Shown piece after piece: positions 27,698-37,570 of a stretch of 64,000 nucleotides of DNA (its first letter is position 1; each line of letters opens with the position of its first letter). Source of the stretch: Rebecca billardiae RCC1528 (taxonomy: Eukaryota; Haptophyta); contig OZ251226.1 of the NCBI GenBank assembly GCA_965240325.2, positions 3,224,001 through 3,288,000 of the forward strand, written 5' to 3'. A program made the position numbers and the translations under genes. The notes beneath the pieces are model-generated. The model saw nothing but the letters and a program-made list of their open reading frames with translations, was not told the DNA's origin and did not search any database.

Positions 27698-28030
27698 ATG
27701 CGGCGGCACCGTGCTCTCGGCTGGGGTGGCGCCTCCCTCGCCGCGAGTCCGGCGGGTGCGTTCTACCCAGACCAGATGGGCCTGGGCCTGTATGGCTTCC
27801 ACGGCGCGCAGTTCATGAAGAACATGCCGCCGGCGGACAAGCTGACGACCATCTCGATCTGGTGGATCGTGCCGTTTGTGTTGGTGTTCGTCAGCGTCAT
27901 CGCCGCAACAATATGGCTTGTCGTCACCGACGAGCGTGCTGACGCGAGGAAAAGGGAAGATGAGCAGCGCGCGCGCAAGCTCAAGTTTGGCCGGATGGAC
28001 CCGCGCTATAACAGCGAGCACGCAGATTAG
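27698..28030 (+). CDS. Small single-pass membrane protein
   Basis: 110 residues with one strong transmembrane helix (WWIVPFVLVFVSVIAATIWLVV, about residues 55-76) and a charged C-terminal tail (DERADARKREDEQRARKLKF). The N-terminus ends in ASPAGAFYPDQMG, which could be a presequence with an A/F-type cleavage site as in secondary-plastid import. I do not recognise the family. Only 122 bp separate its start from that of the TIC21-like gene, so co-expression is plausible. Confidence 0.6.
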   Translation: MRRHRALGWGGASLAASPAGAFYPDQMGLGLYGFHGAQFMKNMPPADKLTTISIWWIVPFVLVFVSVIAATIWLVVTDERADARKREDEQRARKLKFGRMDPRYNSEHAD

Positions 28031-28728
28031 GTGGGCTGCCCGTGGCGAGCGCCGTGCCCCATCATGAAGCACGACAGCACAGCAAGATCATTTGTCATGG
28101 GCATCTGCTCGACCGTTGCATCAAACAGGCGCTCATGGCTGCCCGCGGCTCCGCACTTTACGGAGGAGTCAACACTGACACAGTGTATCAACAATCCAGT
28201 CCACCGCCGGTCCCGTGACCCGTCAATTCGGTCTTGGGTCGGGCGACGGTCGAGTATTTACGGTACTGGTAGGCTAACGGGCCCGCGGCTTAGGTCCGCC
28301 TGGTGCCGCGCCGACTCAGTAAGCTGTAAGGCGCGGACCACATGATTCACATGAACCTGGCCAGCGTCGCGGGCGGCGCCGCAGAGGTGCCATCATTGCA
28401 CGCGCTCATCAAGGCCCACACTCATCACACTCATCGTGACAACCTCTCTTGATCATCATTTGTAGTTATGATACAAATACAACTACGACGATTACGATAG
28501 ACAGTAAAAAAGATAAGTATCGGGGCTGCAGATCGACGAGCCAATCACGAACGGTTGCGAGTCCATTTGCCGACCGGGAGATTCCCAACGGGGTTATCTA
28601 ACCTTTCGGTTTGGGGGGCGGGCCGCTTCAAGGGTGGGTCTGGCGACCAGCTTGTTGAGCGAGCGCATCTCGACCGCGCGCCCTTCAGGACGATCGGCCG
28701 GCGGTGGCCACAGATCGCGGCGAACCGA
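28031..28728. other. Intergenic stretch
   Basis: No gene seen. 28430-28520 is AT-rich; the promoter and 5' UTR of the RND permease lie at the right end. Confidence 0.5.
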
Positions 28729-31700
28729 ATGGCGGAGACGCTCGAGATCTCCCACACCGCTGGGAAGGGCGACCACGAGGACGTGCCCCAGCCGATGGGG
28801 AAGCCGCACGGCAGCGGCGACCACGGCGAGGATGCGCCCGTGACCGTCGGCTGGCTCACGCGCTCGATCGTCAAGCGGCCGTGCACGTGGATGTGCGGCG
28901 TTTTCTCGGCGACGGTGCTTCTCGCGCTGATCGTGCTGATGGCCGTTTTCGCCGGGGCGCGCGGCGTCCAGGACGTGCTCGGATCGGCCGGCTTCCTCGT
29001 GCGTAACCACCCGACCACGCTTCAGGGCGAGGCCGTCGGCGAGATTTGGGCCGAGCGGTACACGGGCTCGGCGAGCACGGAGAACGAGAAGGTGAAGCAG
29101 CGGGACACCGCCCTAGACACGTTCACGTTCCTCTACGAGGACCTCTCGGACGAGCGGAACATGCTGACCAAGGCGAACGTGCTCAAGATGGCCTCGGTCG
29201 AGAAGGCGATGCTCGCCTACGAGTGGGAGACGCACTGCAAGCTCGTGTACCACGTGGCGCGCGAGCGGCGCGACGGCGTGATGGACGAGGACATCTCCCG
29301 CTGCGAGTCGCCGGCCACGCTGCTCAACTACCTCTACAAGGACGACGCGCAGCACGAGAAGGGCTGCAAGGACGGCTTCTGCATGCTCCCCTTCACGCCC
29401 GACGTGCTCGAGCTGCTCTGCGAGTCGGACGGCTTCAGCTGGGGCTTGGCGCCGTGCGCGTCGCTGGCGTACGACTGGCGCGAGGGCGAGCTCATCGACG
29501 AGGAGGACTTCAGCGGCGAGCTCAAGGGCCGGCTCTGCGGGCCGGACATCTACACCAAGCTGCTGCTCGACAAGGCCAACCAGGAGTGCAAGAAGCCGAT
29601 CAAGACGACGTACACGCGCTCGCAGTACTCGCTCGGCTGGCCGCTCGAGGGGTACGACGACACGGAGGACCGCGAGTCGGAGCAGTTCAGCCTGAACCGC
29701 GGCGGCATGTTCGGCTCGGGCGAGTACGGCGCCACGCTGCGCGTGCGGCTCGCGGACGCCATCGACGCCGTCTCGGTCACGACCGCAGAGGACAGGATCT
29801 GGCGCACGCGCGCGAGCGGGGACAAGACGATCAACGCGTACTACCGCGGCGGCGGCACGACCGGGCGTGACGACGATCGGCAGTTCCTCGACGTCTTCAT
29901 GGCGGCCGGCTCCGTCTGCTTCGTCTTCCTCTACATCTGGGCGGTGCGCGCGACCGCGCCGCGCGCGCCCCGCGCCGCCGGCGCCGCGCTGACCCTCGCT
30001 CGCGCCCCGCGGCGCGCGCCGCGCTGTGCAGAACGTGGGCTCGCTCTTCCTCGCGGTGACGGGCATGTTCGAGATCATCATGGCGGTGCCGCTCGCGTGG
30101 TTCTTCTGGCGCATCCTGCTGTGGCAGAAGCTCATCGACTTCATCTCGATGACGGTGATCTTCCTCAGTGCGCGCGCGCGCGGCGGCGAGCGCTCGCGTC
30201 GCGCCCGCGCCGCCGCGCTCGCGCTCGCGCGCAAGCGCGGGCCTGGCGGGCTGACGACCGCCGCCCTCGCCACACCCGTCCTGGCGCTGTGCGCTGCGCG
30301 CAGTCCTGTGCATCGGCGCAGACGACATGTGCGCGCGGCGCGCGACGGCACCGCCGCCTCGCGCGCGCGGCGCGCGCTCCGCGCGGCGGCGTGTTTGTGC
30401 GCGGCGCGCGCTCACCCGCCCGCCCTGCGCTGCGCGCCCGCCCCCGCCGCCCGGCCGGCGCTGGCTCCCAGCTTCGTGTACATGGACACGTGGAAGTCGT
30501 CGATCTCCAAGCCGCCGCACATCTCAGGCTCGCTCGAGACGCGCCTCTCGTACACGTACAAGGTGGCGGCGTCCGCCATGTTCACGACGACGTGCACGAC
30601 GGTGCTCTGCCTGGGCATCACCGCGACCGCGCGCATCCCGTTCATCTCGACGTTTGGCATCTTCGCGGCGCTGGTCGTGCTGTGCGACTACATCCTGGTG
30701 ATCACGTGGTTCCCGATCACGGTGGTCGTGTACGCGACGTACATCGAGAAGTCGAAGATCTGCGGCTGCCTGCCGTGCTGCAGGCCGGACGAGTCGGTGC
30801 CGGGCGAGGAGCAGCCCGAGCGGCCGTCGGTCGTCTTCCTGCGCGAGAAGGTGACGCCCGTCGTGTACAAGTGGCGCAAGCTGATCTTCGCGCTGGCGTT
30901 CCTCCTCTTCATGATCTTCCTCGCGGTGTTCGCGACGCGGTACCAGGTGGCCGACGACTTCCCGCCGGACACGGTCGACGGGCACCCGCTGACGGAGACG
31001 AGCGACATCATCGACACCAAGTTCTTCCAGTCGGAGGACTGGAAGTACGCGGTCTGGGTCGTGTACGGCTTCGTGCCGAACGAGCCGGTGACGTACGTGG
31101 AGAGCGGGCAGATGGTGCACCGCATCGACGTCGCGCGCGAGTACACGGTGAACTACGACCCGGACTTCAAGCTGGACAAGAACCTGCAGGAGGCGATCGT
31201 GGAGGACTGCGAGCAGCTGCGCAAGGACAAGTGGATGGTCGAGAACAAGCAGGTGTACTGCCTGCTCAACCTGCTCAGGAGCTGGAAGCCGGAGGACTGG
31301 CCGTACGAGAAGGAGTCCGACCTGCGCAAGGCGCTCGACAAGTACCTCGACTCGCCCGAGTACGAGGCGGTGCTCGGCGACTTCGCGGACTACGGCCGCA
31401 AGTCGGGCTTTGTGCCGGACGGCGACGACGGCATCAAGTCGTACTGGCACTCGTTCAACAGCACCATCCCGCAGGAGACCAAGCCCGGGCCGGAGTCGGT
31501 GCAGCCGCACTTTGACAAGTGGGAGGCGTACACGCAGGCCAACTGCGCCGCGCCGTGCTTCCACTTCCTGCCGGGCGGGCAGGGCGGCGACATCTCGTGG
31601 GCGCTGTACATCCTGCTCTCGACGCTCGTGCAGGAGGTGTGGTCGTCCATCATGTACTCGCTCGCGGCCGCCTTCTTTGTGCTCAACGTGACGACGCTCA

Positions 31701-32293
31701 ACTGGTACATCTCGACCATGGTCGTGTCGGTGATCATCGTGATCATCATCTGCGTGCTCTCCACCATCTTTGCCATCGGCAACACGCTCGGCGTCTTCGA
31801 GAGCGTCTTCGCCGTGCTCTGTATCGGCCTGGCCATCGACTACGCCGTGCACATTGCGCACTTTTACAACCACTCGCCCGGCACGCGCTTTGAGAAGACG
31901 CAAGAGTCCGTCTCCAAGATCGCGATCTCGGTCATCGGCGGCGCGGCGACGACGGTGCGCGCGCGTGCGCGCGCGGCCGCCTCGCGCGCTCCGCCGGACC
32001 ACGCCTCACGCGCGCGCGCGCGCCTGCGCCCGCTCCCGTCTGGCGCGGCGCCGCAGGTGTTTGCGGGCGTGCCGCTCTTCCTCGCGACCGGCCGCTTCAA
32101 CTACACGTTCGGCTTCTTCATCCTCTTCACGTCCGGCTGGGCGGTGACGATGACATTCATCATGCTCGTGCCATGGCTGATGATGGTCGGGCCGGAGGGC
32201 GACTTTGGCTCGTTCGAGTGGGTGCTGCGCTGGTTCCGCAAGGACTACCGCAATTCAGTGCGGGACCGCCGCAGCAACGGCAGTGCGCAGTGA
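28729..32293 (+). CDS. Patched/Dispatched-like RND family membrane protein
   Basis: Five exons: 28729-29943, 30032-30167, a 25-nt microexon 30304-30328, 30472-31954 and 32057-32293, giving 1031 residues. All introns are 88-143 nt with GTGCGC donors and CAG acceptors. Topology is two repeats of one TM helix, a large luminal loop and a TM bundle. The first TM is VFSATVLLALIVLMAVFAG; the sterol-sensing-like bundle follows DDDRQFLDVFMAAGSVCF. The microexon restores IGADDIFVYMDTW (about residues 454-466), the TM4 motif characteristic of Patched/Dispatched, and the second repeat has IGLAIDYAVHIAHFY (about 908-922). Acidic residues there would carry proton or sodium coupling. Lipid or sterol export, or release of lipid-linked proteins, is the family role; the cargo is unknown. 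Confidence 0.88.
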
Positions 32294-33459
32294 CGGCGCA
32301 GTTAACGGCGCAGGCGGCGCGCGGACGCACCGTGAGACTGATGAGCGGTCGTCGGGGCGCGACAGGTTGGTGTGAAACTCTCACTCTGTGCTGCGGCCCC
32401 TCGCAGTCAGACTGTTCGAGTCTTGATGAATGATGATGCGAATCATATTCAATTTCATCAGACGCGCGCGATTATATCGTCAATTAATAATCATCCCCCG
32501 GGGCCCGGGGCCGGTGGTGTCCCAGTGGCACGCGGTCGCGGACACGGCCTGGCACGGCCCGACGGGGCCTCAGACGTCAGTCGGACGGCGGATGGCGAAG
32601 TGCAGACAGTGGTATTGGTAACTATATAGCAGTATAAATAATTATAATTCATCTGCCTGCCACTGCGACAGCGGGCTCCGTCAGTCCGTGACTAGCGGCT
32701 GAGGAGTAGTCAGTCAGTAGTCAGTTCTCACTCTCAGCCTGCCCTCAGGCTCTGTCAGCAGTCAGGGAGTGACGTTCTGTGACTCAGCCTCATCAGGCAC
32801 CGGACCGCGCGGTGCCACTCGACCCGTTGCACGGGTGAGTGACCTGACTGTCCGCTGTCTGCCGACCGTACCGGTAGGGCGGTGAAAATGCGACGTACCG
32901 GTGAAAATCAGGTGCATCTAATCTCCCGTAACGGTCGAGCACCCCTCGCCGCAGCGCGACCCGCCGGCCGTTACAGGGCAATCAGAAGGCGGTGGGTGAA
33001 AAACTGAAAAACTCTGCCCTGGCGGGCGGGGGTCGGCGGGCCGTGCCAGTGCTGTCGCAATATTTCCCCAGCGGGTTCGCGCTGCTTTTATTTAGCGGTT
33101 TGACGGGCAGGATGACGAATACTACAATCGACACACAGATGATGGTGAGCTACCTGACTCACTGACGAATAATAACGCGACAGATGACTCTGGTGATCTC
33201 ACCGACAGTGTGATTGCGCGTGTATTCGTGCACCCACTCGGCGCTACTCGTCATCCCGGGTGCCGACAGCCGAGCCGTCGACTGTGCGCACGCACTGGCC
33301 AATAACTGATTGGCGTGCGACGGCGGCTTGCTTGTGACGCCTGACGGTGACGGTTCAATGTCCTCGGAGCTAAACAGTGGTGGCGGAGTGTGATGTCATG
33401 TTTCATTTGTTTAGGTCGTCTGGAAGTGCGGTGCGCGCGCGCGCAGTGCGAGAGCGTGT
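32294..33459. other. Intergenic stretch
   Basis: About 1.2 kb without a supported gene. It holds scattered CAGTCAGT and TGACTCACTGA motifs around 32680-32790, and the pair TACCGGT-GGGCGGTGAAAAT / TACCGGTGAAAAT near 32870-32915. Confidence 0.45.
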
Positions 33460-33854
33460 GCCACTCGCGATCGAGGGTGCCGGCACGCGCTGCTCGAGCA
33501 GGCACAGGAAGCGCAGCGCATGTGCCACTGGCTTCACGACGTCGGCCTCGTCCCGCAGCGCTCGTGACATGGTGGAGGATGGGGCGACAATGTTGCACGC
33601 TCGGCGTTTCAGCTCGTCGCGGATGCGCCTCTGGGATCGGTCAATCGGTCATAGCGCTGTGCGACGAGGGCCGCCGACTCGCCAAGACGCGGTTCCTTCC
33701 ACGGCTGCAAACCCGGGAGGTGCGTGCGGTGCGCGTCGTACGCCGCTTTGCGCTGCCCCTCCGTCGCATTGGTCACCGTCGGCGCCATGCAGGCCGGACG
33801 TGGGCCCTCGAGCGCCGAGCGATCTTTGGCCGCGAGCTCGCGAGCGCGAAACAT
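33460..33854 (-). pseudogene. Frameshifted coding remnant
   Basis: Reading down from an ATG at 33854, protein-like sequence runs from MFRARELAAKDRSALEG to SAALVAQRYDRLTDP. It then continues one base out of frame as QRRIRDELKRRACNIVAP followed by LRDEADVVKPVAHALRFLCL. No splice signals sit at the switch (about 33630), so a single-base indel is the simplest explanation. I do not recognise the family. It might be part of a dead mobile element. Confidence 0.3.
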
Positions 33855-34435
33855 GATCGCCCGCGCTGGAACACCACCGATCGTAGCAAACGGATTTGCA
33901 TGCGCCCGACCTTGCTGACCACTGGACCGGGGCACGCGACAGTCCGGTGTGTGGATTCCGGTTATGGTGTTCAGAAGGCCGCGCCAAATCTTGCGTCGCG
34001 TGCGATGGCGCTTCCCGCCCGCGAGACGCCTCGTGATGAGGGCCGTTCCGCACCGAGCCCGACGCGCGACGGTGAATCGAGCGAGGCGGCCATCGTGCGC
34101 AGCGCTTGATGCTATGGCCGGTGCGAGCTTTCGACGTGCACGTCAGGCGAGGATCGCCCCAGGTCGCACGATCGTGTCGACGCGCCGAGCGTACCGCTCC
34201 AAACGCGTCGATTTAGCCCCCGTTCGACCTGCACGCGAGACGACGAGGGCAGCAATCGCGAATCGGGCGAAAACCCCCCTCGGGAGTCTTCTCACGATGT
34301 CCGCTCCGGCGTTGGATTCGGCGCGCGCGGCCCACGCGCTCCGCGCCATCCAGGACTCTCTTTCGGCCGAGCGTCCCCAGTGGGAGCTGCGAGGGCGCCC
34401 GGTAGTGAGCGAAGCGACCCGGCAGTGAGCGAGGC

Positions 34436-34500
34436 GATTTTCTTTTCTTTGCGAGGCGATTTTCTTTTTTCCTTTTCTTTTTCTTATCCTTTTCCCGGGC
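34436..34500 (+). repeat. Polypyrimidine tract with a duplicated unit
   Basis: A T/C-only stretch rich in TTTCTTTT. GCGAGGCGATTTTCTTTT is present twice in a row at its left end (about 34430-34475). It is strikingly AT-rich on a GC-rich background. Confidence 0.7.
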
Positions 34501-34593
34501 ACTACAAGGGGCGGACCTACGGCCCGCCAACGGCCCGCCATACGGTTTTGCAACTAGCGCTGGGCGATGGCGGCCGGGCGCGACGAGCCGAGC

Positions 34594-34634
34594 GGATTGG
34601 TGCACGGGGAATCCAAATCCCCGTGCACCAATCC
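34594..34634. repeat. Perfect 17-bp hairpin
   Basis: Arms 34594-34610 and 34618-34634 (GGATTGGTGCACGGGGA and its exact complement) around a 7-nt loop. Such perfection suggests function or recent origin. Confidence 0.85.
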
Positions 34635-34914
34635 AATCCGTTTGTCGCCAGGTGGTGCCGTTGCCGATATCGAGCGAGCTGCAAAACCCTCAGCAGGTGG
34701 TCAAGAGAAGGAAACGGCCGAAACGGGGAGGGCTGCCCGCAGCGCGCGCGCCGCGGTGGGAAGAGAGAAGGGCTTGCCTCCCAACTGCAGCTTTGGCAGC
34801 GTTCCCTCTTGCGGCAGTGGAAGCCGACGACGAGGAGGATGACGACGCAGCTGCTGACGACTGCTGCGAATAAGCAGCAGCGGTGACACTCCGTGCGGTG
34901 CACAGCTGCCGCAC

Positions 34915-36397
34915 CGCGCGCGCCGCGCGACTCGCTCGGACTGAGGACTCGGGTGATGGCGACAGCAGCACAGCAGTCCTCATGAAGACGATGAAGCTGC
35001 GTGCACGGGTGCACGAGGTGGCAGGCGAAAGCGCGCCGACGAGACAGCACTTGACACGCCTGAGCGCACGCCCATGCTCGCCGAGCGCGAGCGCTGCAAG
35101 TGCAACTACAGTGCGCGCCGCGCGGCACTAGTGGATGCAGGCTGTACTGCGGCACTGCGTCCGCGGTCATCGTCTCTTCACTTGTCGACTGCTGCTGCGG
35201 CGGGCCGGGGGCACTACCCGGCACGCGCGGCGTAGCGCGCTAAACGGAAGGTGATGGTAGTCGTCGGACGCACTGTCACTCACGCTCCCGCCGCCGCCGC
35301 CGCCGCCGGCAAGACTATCGTCACTCTAGTCTCTATCTAGGCCGCCGAAGTGTCGTTTTTTCGGCGCTCACGCTTGCAACGGGTCACTCCCTCAGACCCT
35401 CACCCTGTCTCCGCGCGGTGCGCCGACCGCCCGACACGGGCGACACTCGGGCGGACGCGGGACGGCCCGCGACCGGGCCGCGGGGCGGCGGAGCACGGGC
35501 CACGGCAGTGGCGCCCACCGTAGTGAGTGGTGGGCTTCACATCGGGCATTCGGGGCTCGGGCGGCACGGCTGCGACGGTGCTGCCCGCGAGTGCCGTGCT
35601 CAGGCTGCCCTGTAGCAATAAATATTCTTATTATTTTATTAAGCAACATTTTGGCCCGCGGTGCAGGGCGGAGCGCGCAGCGTGGAGCCCGCACTGCGGG
35701 CCCGAACCACGTTTCAAAAAGATCTTTGATCAAGAAACTGAAGGGACGGGGGGCGCGATTTTTAGGGCTGGCGGAGGCCGCCGAGTTTCGAGTTTTTGAG
35801 ATCGCATAGAGAGGTCTATTAGGCCGAAAAAGAGCGCGCCCACGATATTCCCTAAGTAAAGTGCGATCTGGGCGTGAGCCGGACGTGACTTTAGCGTAAC
35901 GGTTCGTTACGAGCGAATCGTATTCGTCGTCCCGGATCGCGTGACGTCCGGACTGGGCCACATCGTCATCCAGCGGATCGTCGGAGGTGACGTGCGGCCC
36001 GGCACGGCCACGATGGCGGATGGCGGGACCAACCCCTGCCTGGCTGCGAGCGCGCCTGCACGTGCCTCCGGACCCGCCTCCCGCTTGCTGCTCACGCAGT
36101 CAGCTGCGACCGTGGCGCATGATCGCAGAAGCAGTGCCGGCAGTACGGCCTGCATCAGAGTCTAGCTAGTGCCGCGCCGTCGAGTGGCGCGCGCGGTAGT
36201 TGCGCGTTTGCAGGCGCGTGGCGCCCGCTCGGCGACGGCACGCGCGTGCGGCTCAGATGTGTCAAATGCGGTCTCGTCGGCGCGCTTTCGCCTGCCACCT
36301 CGTGCACCCGTGCCGCCAGTTTCATCGTCTTCATGAGGACTGCTGCTGCTGTCGCCAGTCCGCTCTCCATCACCCCGAGTCGCGCGGCGCGCGCGCC
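34915..36397. repeat. Diverged inverted duplication (arms 34915-35160 and 36120-36397)
   Basis: Both arms share, in reverse complement, the blocks CGCGCCGCGCGACTCG, GTCCTCATGAAGACGATGAA, GCACGGGTGCACGAGGTGGC, AGGCGAAAGCGCGCCGACGA and TGCAGGC-GTACTGC. Between the blocks, indels and substitutions are frequent. One frame is kept in both arms around VLMKTMKL and RVHEVAGESAPTR, but no gene is certain. The spacer contains dispersed repeat B copy 3. Confidence 0.8.
35645..35880 (+). repeat. Dispersed repeat B, copy 3
   Basis: Starts GGCCCGCGGTGCAGGGCGGA, then GCAGCGTGGAGCCCGC, CAAAAAGATCTTTGATCAAG, GACGGGGGGCGCGATTTTTA, GGGCTGGCGGAGGCC, GAGTTTCGAG and AAAAAGAGCGCGCCCACG. Of the three copies, this resembles copy 1 most closely. 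Confidence 0.7.
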
Positions 36398-36549
36398 TAG
36401 GCACTGGGCGTACTCGGTCACTCATCCGTGCAACGGGTCAAGTGGCCAGAGTACATCTGGTCGTTGGCTGGCACGGGCCGCAGCGCTAAAGCACCCTGCT
36501 GTCACACCCGACTCCTTCAGTACTCCGAGCTCCGCGGCACGACTCACTC

Positions 36550-36736
36550 GGCACGATCGCGGACGGGTCGGATCCGAGCTGATCAGCCAGAGTTGGACAG
36601 TTTGGCAGCTACTAGTAGTAATAGTTTTCAGACGGACGTCCGATGCCGATGGCACGATCGTGGACGGGTCGGATCCGAGCTGATCAGCCAGTTGGACATT
36701 TGGCAGCTAGTTGTCAGACGGACGTCCGATTTCACT
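36550..36736. repeat. ~95-bp tandem duplication
   Basis: Units start at 36550 and 36651 with GGCACGATCG. They share GGACGGGTCGGATCCGAGCT, GATCAGCCAG, TTTGGCAGCTA and CAGACGGACGTCCGAT. The first unit has an extra CTAGTAGTAATAGT insertion. Confidence 0.85.
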
Positions 36737-36920
36737 CGGGATTTGACGACCGGTGCCGGGTGCGGTCTCAGACTCAGGTCCGCTGCTGTGATTATTGTGT
36801 GAAGTGTGAATGAGTCTCGCGGTCGCGCAGGCAGGGCGACGGTCGGACTAATAGCTTCAGTCATCTCAGAACCGACTTCAACTGGCGAACTGCCACTACG
36901 GCGGAGAGCCGCGATTGCAC

Positions 36921-36992
36921 GGCCACCGCGGGCCCCCAACTGCGTTGATTCTAATTTCTATGCAGAAAAGGACCGCGGAACGCGGTCATATT
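36921..36992 (+). repeat. Dispersed repeat A, copy 3
   Basis: CACCGCGGGCCCCC, AACTGCGTTGATTCT and GGACCGCGGAACGCGGTCAT in the same order as the other copies, with an extra 10-15 bases between the second and third blocks. Confidence 0.75.
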
Positions 36993-37570
36993 AACAATCG
37001 ACCACAGTCGGTCGTGTGATGTGATTGGCGGCTGCAGTGCTGAGTGCACCCAGATTTACCAGTGCCGAGAGCGGAGGCGAGACGTCAGACTCAGAGTGGC
37101 AGACAGTGACAGTCGGACAGACTGTGAGACGTGAGTCGGTGAGACGCCTGTGACGACTGCCACAATGCCACTGGCCCAATAGTGACTGCTGACTGGCGGA
37201 ACTTTGAAGAAATAATAACTGCGGAAGCACTGATCATCAGGGGACTGGGGAGACTGAAGACTGATGACGAGTGAATGCGGCGCCGCCGCCGGCTATTTGA
37301 TCTGAGACTGACGAGTGTCTCTGCAAATCAGACTCTTTGGCCTGATTAGTAGTGATTGTGATACTATGATAGTTGTAGCGCTAGTCAGAGTAGTCTGATT
37401 CTCGTGCGACCGGCACGGCACGCCCGGTGATTTGCCGGCCGAGCTGAGCTCCCGACCGACCGGCGGCGAAAGACCGTTGGTTCACTTGGTCCAAGTTGAA
37501 AGTGGACTCGCAGCGGGGAGCGCGGCATCACGGTGGAGCGGTGAGTACTGACGTGCGCGGTGCGAGCGCC
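36993..37570. other. Intergenic stretch
   Basis: No gene. Presumably holds the promoter and 5' UTR of the Popeye-like gene; no clear TATA or other element recognised. Confidence 0.5.

Larger units (their letters stand above)
33855..34914. other. Low-confidence region with composition anomalies
   Basis: Short open frames exist on both strands (for example plus-strand DDEEDDDAAADDCCE ending near 34873) but none is convincing. A polypyrimidine block and a hairpin are listed separately. Confidence 0.35.
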
